9,755 bases of DNA from the NCBI GenBank assembly GCA_016927095.1, contig JAFGNI010000606.1, positions 1-9,755 of the forward strand. Direction: 5' to 3'. Both the position numbers and the translations under genes were made by a program. A model generated the notes under the pieces. It did not search any database. It saw only the letters and a list, made by a program, of their open reading frames with translations, and was not told the DNA's origin. This DNA comes from Anaerolineae bacterium (GTDB lineage Bacteria > Chloroflexota > Anaerolineae > B4-G1 > SLSP01). This document shows, one piece after another, positions 1-6,526 of the stretch; within the stretch, counting starts at the first letter, position 1; every line of letters begins with the position of its first letter.

Positions 1-591
1 CTGCTTCGCTACCTCTGGTGGATTCGTGGGGAGCCCTTGGGTTACATCGCTCAGGCCAACGGCGCTGAAGGTCAATACCGGGTGGCTGAGGCAGCGGTGG
101 GGGTTGCTCAAGCGCGTCTGGATGATCTCCTCGCCGGCCCTACGGCTGAGGAGGTGGCTGTGGCCGAAGCGGTTGTGACGAGGGCCATTGCTGATGGCGA
201 GATGCTGCGCCTCAAGATCGAGCGTTGTCAGCTTGTGAGTCCTCGGGATGGCGTGGTGACGGCCCAAGTGCTCAATGTCGGGGAGCTGGCCGCGCCCGCT
301 GCCACGATCCTGAAGGTGGCTGACCTCAATGTTCTGACCCTCGAGGTCTACGTGCCTGAGAATCGGGTGGGGCAGGTGATGCTGGGACAGACCGTTGCGG
401 TCACGGTGGACAGCTTCCCCGACCGCACCTTCGCCGGCAGCGTGGTCAGGATCGGGGACCAGCCGGAGTACACGCCTCGCAATGTGGCCACCGTCGAGGA
501 GCGGCTGAACACCTTCTACGCTGTTGAGATCGAGCTGCCAAACCCCGAGGGCCTGCTCAAGCCGGGGATGCCCGCTGACGCCCGCTTCTAG
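1..591 (+). CDS. HlyD/RND-type membrane fusion (periplasmic adaptor) protein, C-terminal part, 5' truncated by window edge
   Basis: The frame is open from base 1, so the true start lies outside the window. The visible 196 residues show an Ala/Glu-rich alpha-helical stretch (about bases 70-220) like the coiled-coil hairpin of adaptor proteins. Next comes the second half of a lipoyl/barrel-sandwich domain with the hallmark SPRDGVV (bases 238-258) and a VGELAAPAATILKVADL segment. A beta-barrel region (VYVPENRVGQVMLGQTVAV) follows, and the protein ends in LLKPGMPADARF, a typical adaptor ending. Such proteins couple an inner-membrane ABC or RND pump to export, or modulate ABC exporters in bacteria of other envelope types. 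ABC ATPase and permease genes often follow an adaptor gene, but here a convergent gene follows, so any partners would lie upstream. The family call is firm; the substrate cannot be inferred. Confidence 0.85.
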   Translation: MLRYLWWIRGEPLGYIAQANGAEGQYRVAEAAVGVAQARLDDLLAGPTAEEVAVAEAVVTRAIADGEMLRLKIERCQLVSPRDGVVTAQVLNVGELAAPAATILKVADLNVLTLEVYVPENRVGQVMLGQTVAVTVDSFPDRTFAGSVVRIGDQPEYTPRNVATVEERLNTFYAVEIELPNPEGLLKPGMPADARF

Positions 592-623
592 TGGCATAGC
601 CGGCAAGTCATACGCTGACCCCC

Positions 624-1331
624 TCAATCGCTGGACTGGGTGAGCAGCGGCAGCAAGTCTGCTGTCGAGTCTAGCACCAGATGGGCGCCGGCTCGTTGCA
701 GTTCCCACGCTTCGCCAAAGCCGCAGAGCACGCCTACGGACCAGGCCCCGGCGCGCCGCGCCGACAGAATGTCCACCGTCGTATCCCCCACCATCACTAC
801 CGCGGCAGGCGGCAGGCCAAGCTCCGCTGCCGCATACAGAACTGGTTCTGGGTGCGGCTTCAGCCGCTTGGTGGTCTCCTGGGTGGCGATCACAGTGAAG
901 TGCTGCTTCAGATCATGCTGTGCCAAGAAGTGGTCAGCATCTGCGCGTGACCTTGTCGTGACCACGGCCAAGGCGCTGATCGGGGCGAGATACGCAATCA
1001 ACGGCGTGACCCCAGGAACGAGCCTGAAGGTCGGCTTGACGACGCGGCTCAGCCGGCGGCGCAGCGCGAAGACCCACGGATCCAGACCAATCGCATCGAA
1101 GACGGTCATGGCCAGGTTCATCGGGGTCTCGCCGGACATGACGAGTCGCCTTGCCAACCTTGCGGCGCGTCTGGATCCCAGGAAGCGCAGCCGGTGCGCG
1201 AGTCGATCAACGGCCTGGTCGTCGGTGTCCATCAGCGTGCCATCTAGGTCGAAGAACCAGGCCTGGATCTTTGTGCGATGCTGTTGCAGCACCGGCGGCA
1301 AGCTTGAGGGAGCGTCAGGAGGCGCTGGCAT
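624..1331 (-). CDS. HAD-superfamily hydrolase, phosphoglycolate phosphatase-like
   Basis: This is a 235-residue protein with all four HAD motifs. Motif I is FFDLDGT, with nucleophile D28 and acid/base D30. Motif II is VVTTRSR, with T125/T126. Motif III is K158 in LKPHPEP. Motif IV is GDTTVD, with D183 and D187. A helical cap (about residues 35-105) sits between motifs I and II, as in subclass I enzymes such as phosphoglycolate phosphatase and pyrophosphatase PpaX. It should be a cytoplasmic Mg-dependent phosphatase of a small phosphorylated metabolite; the substrate cannot be read from sequence. The ATG start is backed by a perfect AAGGAG at 1339-1344, seven bases upstream. The roughly 20 residues before motif I are unremarkable. 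The gene converges on the adaptor-protein gene, with 32 bases between stops and no clear terminator. Confidence 0.88.
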   Translation of the reverse strand: MPAPPDAPSSLPPVLQQHRTKIQAWFFDLDGTLMDTDDQAVDRLAHRLRFLGSRRAARLARRLVMSGETPMNLAMTVFDAIGLDPWVFALRRRLSRVVKPTFRLVPGVTPLIAYLAPISALAVVTTRSRADADHFLAQHDLKQHFTVIATQETTKRLKPHPEPVLYAAAELGLPPAAVVMVGDTTVDILSARRAGAWSVGVLCGFGEAWELQRAGAHLVLDSTADLLPLLTQSSD

Positions 1332-1397
1332 ACGGTAACTCCTTGGCGATCGGCACGGCGATTGACCAGAGGCTGACCAGAAGAGCGTACATCGTCC

Positions 1398-1427
1398 CTG
1401 TCACGACGACCGCTTCCATGCTACAAT
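1398..1427 (+). promoter_or_regulatory. Candidate sigma70 promoter for the 105-residue protein
   Basis: A TACAAT -10 box (1422-1427) lies 18 bases downstream of a CTGTCA -35-like hexamer (1398-1403, four of six consensus bases). Transcription would start near 1434, just before the AAGGGGG ribosome-binding site. This fits translation from 1447 rather than from the ATG at 1426, which overlaps the -10 box. Confidence 0.45.
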
Positions 1428-1446
1428 GACGCAAAAGGGGGACGCC

Positions 1447-1764
1447 ATGAGAGACAAGGACGAGAGCGCGAACGCGCCGGCGGACTCGGTCTTCCACCCG
1501 GGTCAGACTGATTGGATCAAGGGTAAGGCCGCGGAAGAACTGGATGAAGATCAGCGTGCGTTGCTCCTGGCGCTGGCGCGACTCGAAGCAGAGATAGGGC
1601 GTGACCTCTCCGATGACGAACGATCAGCCATAGAGGCTCTCGGCAGCCAGCTCGAGGGGTTTGACGCATCGGCTATCGAGGACGCCATTCACCAGATGGT
1701 GAACCAACCTGCCGACCCTCATCGCAAGACCTCCTGGTCCGAACTAAAGGATCACCTCGGCTAG
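1447..1764 (+). CDS. Acidic hypothetical protein, 105 residues
   Basis: I do not recognise this family. The start at 1447 is chosen over an in-frame ATG at 1426 because AGGGGG (1436-1441) lies five bases upstream of it, and because 1426 falls inside the likely -10 box. The protein is rich in Asp, Glu and Ala. It has a polar N-terminus (about residues 1-25) and then two or three predicted amphipathic helices, one around ELDEDQRALLLALARLEAEI and one around DDERSAIEALGSQL. It ends in a polar tail, TSWSELKDHLG. It has no signal peptide, transmembrane segment, cysteine pair or nucleotide-binding motif. It stands alone between a divergent HAD gene and a convergent ftsK, so context gives no functional clue. 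The ribosome-binding site, promoter and ordinary codon use argue that it is real. Confidence 0.7.
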   Translation: MRDKDESANAPADSVFHPGQTDWIKGKAAEELDEDQRALLLALARLEAEIGRDLSDDERSAIEALGSQLEGFDASAIEDAIHQMVNQPADPHRKTSWSELKDHLG

Positions 1765-1852
1765 CCTGCGCACCTGGGCCTGGGGCGTGGTGGATGCCTC
1801 TGGACGACCCTCGATCGCGTATCCCCGCTTCGCTCACAGTCTCCTAGCGTCC

Positions 1853-4258
1853 CTAAAAGGGTGGGTTGTCCGCCGCTGCCGAACCTCCCGTGTTGACCGA
1901 GCGGAGCAGCTCCTCGGCAACCGCCCGGTTGACCTTCCGGGACTGTCCTTTCATCTCTTCGGCGACGATGCCCATATCGGTCAGGTTGTCCATCAGCCGC
2001 GCCGCTCGGGTGTAACCGATGCGCAGCCGCCGCTGAAGCAGCGAGGTAGAACAGCGGTTCTCAGCCAGGAAGATCTCGACCGCTGCGGGGAGTAACTCGT
2101 CGCCAAACTCGTACTCCGAGGAGGTCGGCTCGTCAAAGGTCGGGAACAGCGGCGGTTGGGTCGCGATGTCCTCGACGGCTAGCGCGTCGGTCGCGAGCGG
2201 GTGGGTTTCCTCGCCGGCAGTAGGTTCCACCGCGGTTGTCCAGTACTTGATCAGCCGGTTGATCTCCCCATCGGAGACAAACGCACCCTGGAGACGCAGT
2301 GGTTGGCTGACATCTGGCGGCATAAACAGCATATCGCCCCGTCCCAATAGGCGCTCCGCGCCGGGCATGTCCAAGATGACACGAGAGTCAACAGCGGAGG
2401 CAACGGCGAAAGCGATTCGGGCCGGGAAGTTGGCCTTGATCAGGCCCGTCACCACATCGACGCTGGGCCGCTGGGTCGCGATGATCAAGTGGATGCCCGT
2501 GGCCCGCGCCATCTGGGCCAGGCGGCAGATGACGCGCTCCGCCTCGTCCGGTGCCTGCATCATCACGTCAGCCAGCTCGTCGATCAAGACGGCGATATAG
2601 GGTATGGGCGATTCCGTCATCCCGGTGCTGCCTCCCGTGTGGCTCTTGCGCATGCGCCGGTTGTAGTCGTCGATGTTGCGCGCGCCTGCGTTGGCGAAGC
2701 GGCGATACCGGCTGTCCATCTCCTTGAGCACCCACCGCAGCGTCGGGACGACCCGCTCGACATCGTTGATCACCGGCGCCAATAGGTGTGGAATGCCGTT
2801 GTACTGCGTGAGCTCGACCCGCTTGGGGTCAACCATAATGACGCGCAGCGTGTCCGGCGAGTTCTGCAGTAGGAAAGCCGTAATGACCGAGTTGACGCAG
2901 ACCGATTTCCCCGCGCCCGTTGCCCCAGCGATGAGCAGATGGGGCATGGCCCGCAGGTCTGCCGCGACAGCCTGACCTGAGACGTCCTGTCCCAATCCCA
3001 GGCGCAGCCGGCCTTTGAGCCTGCTGAAGCTGTCTGAGTCCATCACATCTCGAAGGGAGACGACGGCAGCCTCCTCGTTGGGCACTTCGATGCCGACCAA
3101 CCCCTTGCCGGGGATGGGTGCCTGGATGCGGATGCTGCGGGCGGACAGCGCCAATGAGAGGTCGTCGGCCAGACTGGCGATCTTGCTGACCTTGACCTTG
3201 GTCTTCTTGCCGCTGCGATTGCTGATGAAGAGAGGTTCGGCGCCAAACTGCGTCACAACGGGTCCCTGATTGATCTCGCTGACACTGACGGGCGCGCCAA
3301 AGCTCGCCAGCGTCTCTTCGATGATCCGGACCTGTTTGCGGATCAGATCCTCGCTGTAATACTGCTCGCTACCCTCCTCAAGGATATCCATCACCGCCGG
3401 GAGACGCCAGGTCTGTCTTCCCACCTCCAAAGGCGAGATCTTGAACTCGCCGTTACCCGGACGACTGGCGACGTTGATCTTTGGCTCCGCCCGCCCGGTT
3501 CCCGGTTCCTCGAGCCCTCTGCCTCCCAGAACCACGGCCTCGCCCCTCTCGTCCTCCATCGCTTCGGGGCCGAGGATCTCTGACGGGATCGGCTTTTGGG
3601 AGATATCCTTCTGAGAAACTTTGGCGGCTTTCTGGGCCGCGCGCGCCCGCTGCTTGTCGCGCCACTCGAGTATCTGCTGCACGGCTTCTGCGGGCGAGAC
3701 GCTCGCGCTCAGCGTGATCACGACAATCCAGCCAATGATGAGCGTAAGAATCATCCCCGCCGGTCCCAGCCAGTTGCTGCCCGCCGTCAGCAGCAGTGCG
3801 CCCAATACACCGCCGCCTATCCCCTCGCGCCCCAAGGCGTAGAGGTCCACCGCCGGCCAGATTCGTCGGGCGATGAAGTGTAGCGTTGTCAGGGCGAAGA
3901 AGAAACCCAGGACAACGCCAATGATCTGCGCCGGCTTCAACGTGGGAATGCGGTCACCGAAGTGGCGCAGGACCAGCCATAGGCCGAATGCGCCGAAGAA
4001 GAGGGGGACCAGATACCGGCCCCAGCCGAAGATCTGCGACAGCAGGCTGATCCACCACTGTGTCAGTACGCCTTGTTGGGCCGACAGCATACTCAGAATG
4101 GTCAACGCCGAAAGCACCAACAGCAGCCACCCCAGGATATCCAGCTTCTGGTCCCGACTCAGGCGCTGCCACAGCGTCGGCTGTGGCTTACTGCGCGATG
4201 AGCGGCGCCTGCTGGATGAGCGACTGCGTGATGAGGAGGATGAGCTGCTCTTTGTCAT
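1853..4258 (-). CDS. ftsK: DNA translocase FtsK/SpoIIIE
   Basis: This 801-residue protein has full-length SpoIIIE-type architecture. A Ser/Arg-rich cytoplasmic N-terminus (residues 1-25) is followed by about four hydrophobic membrane segments (roughly 40-60, 80-98, 110-130 and 148-185). A short charged linker (190-285) leads to the FtsK alpha/beta motor. The motor has Walker A GATGAGKS (445-452), DPKRVEL (477-483), Walker B VLIDELAD (557-564) and ATQRPSVDVVTG (594-605). A winged-helix gamma domain (about 720-785) carries LQRRLRIGYTRAARLMD. FtsK pumps double-stranded DNA in an ATP-dependent way at the division septum to clear and resolve chromosome ends; the gamma domain reads oriented DNA motifs and activates XerCD in species that use it. 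The gene lies 49 bases downstream of radA and is probably cotranscribed. Its ribosome-binding site is weak (GAAGA only), so the exact start is less certain than the identity. Confidence 0.96.
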   Translation of the reverse strand: MTKSSSSSSSRSRSSSRRRSSRSKPQPTLWQRLSRDQKLDILGWLLLVLSALTILSMLSAQQGVLTQWWISLLSQIFGWGRYLVPLFFGAFGLWLVLRHFGDRIPTLKPAQIIGVVLGFFFALTTLHFIARRIWPAVDLYALGREGIGGGVLGALLLTAGSNWLGPAGMILTLIIGWIVVITLSASVSPAEAVQQILEWRDKQRARAAQKAAKVSQKDISQKPIPSEILGPEAMEDERGEAVVLGGRGLEEPGTGRAEPKINVASRPGNGEFKISPLEVGRQTWRLPAVMDILEEGSEQYYSEDLIRKQVRIIEETLASFGAPVSVSEINQGPVVTQFGAEPLFISNRSGKKTKVKVSKIASLADDLSLALSARSIRIQAPIPGKGLVGIEVPNEEAAVVSLRDVMDSDSFSRLKGRLRLGLGQDVSGQAVAADLRAMPHLLIAGATGAGKSVCVNSVITAFLLQNSPDTLRVIMVDPKRVELTQYNGIPHLLAPVINDVERVVPTLRWVLKEMDSRYRRFANAGARNIDDYNRRMRKSHTGGSTGMTESPIPYIAVLIDELADVMMQAPDEAERVICRLAQMARATGIHLIIATQRPSVDVVTGLIKANFPARIAFAVASAVDSRVILDMPGAERLLGRGDMLFMPPDVSQPLRLQGAFVSDGEINRLIKYWTTAVEPTAGEETHPLATDALAVEDIATQPPLFPTFDEPTSSEYEFGDELLPAAVEIFLAENRCSTSLLQRRLRIGYTRAARLMDNLTDMGIVAEEMKGQSRKVNRAVAEELLRSVNTGGSAAADNPPF

Positions 4259-4307
4259 AGTCTGTCTTCGGGGTAATGCATCCGGTCTCTATCCTGCTCT
4301 TCCTGCG

Positions 4308-5705
4308 CTATGCTCTGCTGTGGGCTTTCGCCGACAGGGTTGCGTCAACGGCTTCGCGCAGAGAGCGAACTTGTACGATATCCATACCCTTGGGCGGGCT
4401 GAACTCGGACCGTGTCAGCCGCCGCGGGATGATAGCGTGCCTGAAGCCCAGGCGCGAGGCCTCGATCAGCCGTGCCTCGAGCTGCCCCACCGAACGAACC
4501 TCACCTGACAAGCCGACCTCTCCCACAAAGGCCAGATCGGCGGGCAGCGGCTGGTCACGCAAGCTTGACGCCAGCGCCATCGCCACGGCGAGGTCGACTG
4601 CCGGCTCCTCAACTTGAAGGCCACCAACAACGTTGACGAAGATGTCTTGCTCGCCCAGGTTGAGCCCAACGCGCCGTGACAAGACAGCCACGGTCAGGAG
4701 CAGGCGGTTGAAATCCAACCCGTTGACGGTCCGGCGTGGATTGCCAAAGCTGGTGGGGCTCGCCAGCGCTTGGATCTCTACCAACAATGGGCGCGTGCCC
4801 TCGATCGTGATGGCGACCGCGGACCCAGGGACATTTACCATGCGTTCGGCAAGGAAGGCCTCCGACGGATTCTCGACTTCCACCATCCCTTTGGCCTGCA
4901 TCTCAAATACCCCGACCTCCGATGTGGCGCCAAAGCGGTTTTTCACGCTGCGCAGCAGCCGATAGGTGTGGAAGGGATCCCCCTCCAGGTAGAGGACGGT
5001 GTCTACAATGTGCTCCAGAACCTTTGGCCCAGCAATAGCGCCCTGCTTGGTGACGTGGCCCACAAGGAAGACGGGGGTGCCCCGCAGCTTGGCCCATCGC
5101 TGGAACCGGCTGGTACACTCCCGGACCTGGCTCACATTGCCCGACGCCGACGTGAGGTCCTCTGTGTGCATCGTCTGGATCGAGTCAATCACGAGTGCTC
5201 GCAGGTTGGGATGCATCGCATCCGCTTGACCCAGGATGAGACTGACCTCTGTCTCGGAAAGGAGATGCAGAGGGTCGCCCTCGATACCCAGACGGTCAGC
5301 CCGTAGCTTGATCTGCTGAGGGGATTCCTCGCCAGAGACGTAGAGAACGGGCAGTTGGGGCTCGCCCAGAAGCGCCGCAATCTGGAGCAGCAGCGTCGAT
5401 TTCCCAATGCCGGGTTCGCCGCCGATCAGCACGACCGAGCCTGGCACCAGTCCTCCGCCCAACACCCGCGCGAATTCGTGCATCGGAACCGGTATGCGCG
5501 GAACGGCACCTACCTCGACCTTGCTGAGCGGCTGGGGAGATTGGAGTCCGGGGCCCAGCGCGACAACACCGCCGACCGATGCCTCGGGCGTTAATGCGGT
5601 CTCCACCATGCTGTCCCACGCGCCGCAATTGGGGCATCTGCCCATATGCTTGACAAAGCTCCAATTGCACTGCTGGCAGACCCAGCGCGTCTCCTGTTTG
5701 GCCAT
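4308..5705 (-). CDS. radA: DNA repair/recombination protein RadA (Sms), RecA-like helicase
   Basis: This 465-residue protein has the standard RadA layout. An N-terminal zinc finger uses C10, C13, C24 and C27 (CQQC and CPNC). A RecA-like core has Walker A GGEPGIGKST (95-104), a Walker B-like LVIDS (171-175) and the RadA signature KNRFG (255-259). A C-terminal Lon-protease-like domain (about 285-458), including GLDFNRLLLTVAVLSRR, is proteolytically inactive in this family. RadA is a hexameric branch-migration helicase that extends D-loops in recombination. The frame stays open to an ATG at 5747, but I start at 5705. MAKQETRWVCQQC is the usual family N-terminus, GGAGGGG lies at 5716-5722, and the upstream ATG falls inside the probable promoter. 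It forms a likely operon with ftsK. Confidence 0.96.
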   Translation of the reverse strand: MAKQETRWVCQQCNWSFVKHMGRCPNCGAWDSMVETALTPEASVGGVVALGPGLQSPQPLSKVEVGAVPRIPVPMHEFARVLGGGLVPGSVVLIGGEPGIGKSTLLLQIAALLGEPQLPVLYVSGEESPQQIKLRADRLGIEGDPLHLLSETEVSLILGQADAMHPNLRALVIDSIQTMHTEDLTSASGNVSQVRECTSRFQRWAKLRGTPVFLVGHVTKQGAIAGPKVLEHIVDTVLYLEGDPFHTYRLLRSVKNRFGATSEVGVFEMQAKGMVEVENPSEAFLAERMVNVPGSAVAITIEGTRPLLVEIQALASPTSFGNPRRTVNGLDFNRLLLTVAVLSRRVGLNLGEQDIFVNVVGGLQVEEPAVDLAVAMALASSLRDQPLPADLAFVGEVGLSGEVRSVGQLEARLIEASRLGFRHAIIPRRLTRSEFSPPKGMDIVQVRSLREAVDATLSAKAHSRA

Positions 5706-5728
5706 ACTTCGACTGCCCCTCCGACTCC

Positions 5729-5757
5729 ATGATATCAGAACATACATTCTACTGCAA
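5729..5757 (-). promoter_or_regulatory. Candidate radA-ftsK promoter
   Basis: On the minus strand, TTGCAG (5752-5757, TTG conserved) and TATCAT (5729-5734, five of six -10 bases) are separated by exactly 17 bases. Transcription would begin around 5722, giving a leader of about 20 bases that includes the GGAGGGG site and starts translation at 5705. The -35 is weak, so this is a moderate call. Confidence 0.45.
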
Positions 5758-5773
5758 GGGGTAACTGCCCTCA

Positions 5774-5804
5774 GCGAGAGCGCGCTCCGTGACTTGGCTC
5801 TCGC
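5774..5804. repeat. 8-bp perfect inverted repeat in the radA / Mut7-C divergent region
   Basis: GCGAGAGC (5774-5781) and its exact reverse complement GCTCTCGC (5797-5804) are separated by 15 bases. They lie just upstream of the proposed radA -35 box. There is no following T-tract, so it does not look like a terminator. The arm centres are 23 bases apart, near two helical turns, which would suit a dimeric regulator. A chance repeat in GC-rich DNA is possible. Confidence 0.4.
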
Positions 5805-5914
5805 GGCGTGAGAGGCACCTTGGTGAGAGATGGTCGTCCTCAGAACCCACTCTTTCTACCCCGAAAGATTAGAAAGGCAAACCCGACGCGATGGATCATC
5901 TGGTGTTCCTGTGC

Positions 5915-5920
5915 TAGACT
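5915..5920 (+). promoter_or_regulatory. Candidate -10 box for the Mut7-C gene
   Basis: TAGACT (four of six -10 bases) has only a poor -35 match, TGGATC, 17 bases upstream at 5892-5897. Initiation near 5927 would give a 27-base leader containing GGAG at 5944-5947 before the start at 5954. It would also sit right on the alternative ATG at 5927, leaving that start without any leader. Confidence 0.3.
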
Positions 5921-5953
5921 TCGACTATGAGTTATCCCGATCCGGAGCATTCG

Positions 5954-6421
5954 ATGCCGAAACTGCTAGCCGATGCGATGCTGGGAAAGCTGGCCCGTTG
6001 GCTGCGTCTCCTGGGATACGACACAGCGTACATGCAGGCCGAGGACGCCGCGATCGCGCACCGCGCGCGGGCAGAGGGCCGCGTGTTGCTCACACGGGAC
6101 CTCGAACTGGCCCGGCGCCGGGGTCTCAGAACGGTTCTGGTGCGTGCTGAGACGCTAGAGGCGCAGCTCGCTGAGGTCATCGCAGAGCTGGGGGCGCCGC
6201 CGCCCGAGATAGGGCCGAGGTGTATTCACTGCAATGCGCCCTTGGCGCCGATCTCCGAGGAGGAGGCCAGCCAGCGGGTGCCAGCCTATGTTGCGCAGAC
6301 ACACAAGGTCTTCCAGAGATGTCCGGACTGTGGCAGGGTCTACTGGCGAGGTACACATTGGCAGAGTATTCAGGATCGTATAGACGACTGTCTTGAGGAA
6401 TCCATCCTCGACAGGGACTGA
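5954..6421 (+). CDS. Mut7-C (DUF82) RNase-domain protein with zinc ribbon
   Basis: This 155-residue protein matches the Mut7-C family: a PIN-like fold followed by a zinc ribbon. The N-terminus, MPKLLADAMLGKLARWLRLLG, is the family signature with acidic D7. D23 in GYDT, E30/D31 and the TRD motif (T47-R48-D49 in LLTRDLELA) supply the other PIN-like acidic positions. The zinc ribbon has C90-x2-C93 (CIHC) and C123-x2-C126 (CPDC), followed by GRVYWRGTHW. The family is predicted, from homology to the C-terminus of MUT-7, to act on RNA; its bacterial role is not established. I choose the start at 5954 over the ATG at 5927 because GGAG (5944-5947) lies six bases upstream and because family members normally begin a few residues before DAMLGKLARWLR. 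The gene is divergent from radA. Confidence 0.88.
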   Translation: MPKLLADAMLGKLARWLRLLGYDTAYMQAEDAAIAHRARAEGRVLLTRDLELARRRGLRTVLVRAETLEAQLAEVIAELGAPPPEIGPRCIHCNAPLAPISEEEASQRVPAYVAQTHKVFQRCPDCGRVYWRGTHWQSIQDRIDDCLEESILDRD

Positions 6422-6426
6422 AGGGC

Positions 6427-6458
6427 GGCCCGTTTTTAGTTGACAAACTCGTCGGGCC
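6427..6458. repeat. Inverted repeat spanning the -35 region of the rplU promoter
   Basis: GGCCCG (6427-6432) and CGGGCC (6453-6458) are perfect inverted arms enclosing the -35 box. A smaller internal palindrome, AGTT-GACA-AACT (6438-6449), sits inside it. The GGGCGGCCCGTTTTT stretch just after the Mut7-C stop could also be read as a very weak terminator, but its own stem is only about 3 bp. An operator or a coincidence are both possible. Confidence 0.35.
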
Positions 6459-6467
6459 AGATATAAT
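6440..6467 (+). promoter_or_regulatory. Perfect-consensus sigma70 promoter for rplU-rpmA-rpmE
   Basis: TTGACA (6440-6445) and TATAAT (6462-6467) are both exact consensus hexamers with a 16-base spacer. The expected transcription start is near 6474, giving a leader of about 50 bases before the rplU GTG at 6527. A strong promoter is what a ribosomal-protein operon needs. Confidence 0.9.
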
Positions 6468-6476
6468 ACCCTAGCT

Positions 6477-6499
6477 GCCGACCCTGTAAGGGGCTCGGC
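6477..6499 (+). promoter_or_regulatory. Leader hairpin upstream of rplU
   Basis: Arms GCCGA (6477-6481) and TCGGC (6495-6499) pair, and CCCT (6482-6485) pairs with AGGG (6489-6492). This leaves a GTA triloop and a two-base GC bulge on the 3' side. The hairpin sits at the very 5' end of the predicted transcript and ends about 15 bases before the Shine-Dalgarno. No T-tract follows, so it is not a terminator. Ribosomal-protein leaders often bind one of their own products. That role here is inference. Confidence 0.5.
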
Positions 6500-6513
6500 G
6501 TCTATTGTGTCAT

Positions 6514-6521
6514 GGGGAGGA
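6514..6521 (+). promoter_or_regulatory. Shine-Dalgarno site that fixes the rplU GTG start
   Basis: GGGGAGGA lies five bases upstream of GTG at 6527. The ATG at 6512 overlaps this site and would have no ribosome-binding site of its own, so the GTG is the preferred start. Confidence 0.8.
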
Positions 6522-6526
6522 AGAAC

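Noticed and set aside
592..623. Possible bidirectional terminator between the convergent adaptor and HAD genes
   Set aside because: Only 32 bases, with no stable stem and no T-tract on either strand.
640..1338. Open frame on the plus strand (232 codons) opposite the HAD gene
   Set aside because: Its Ser/Arg-rich product has no domain, whereas the opposite strand encodes all four HAD motifs behind a perfect ribosome-binding site.
1765..1852. Possible terminator between the 105-residue protein gene and ftsK
   Set aside because: The only stem near here is CCCT-AAA-AGGG (about 1850-1860, overlapping the ftsK stop), which is 4 bp and lacks a T-tract. Nothing else is evident.
2166..2600. Plus-strand open frames opposite ftsK (this one and several others up to about 4500)
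   Set aside because: These are antisense shadows of ftsK, with low-complexity Ser/Ala/Thr products and no supported start.
5706..5747. 14-codon N-terminal extension of radA starting at 5747
   Set aside because: It overlaps the likely promoter, has no ribosome-binding site, and is absent from the usual RadA N-terminus, which begins just before the zinc finger.
6423..6437. Intrinsic terminator after the Mut7-C gene (GGGCGGCCCGTTTTT)
   Set aside because: There is a T-tract but the stem is only about 3 bp, and the same bases are better explained as the flank of the rplU promoter.
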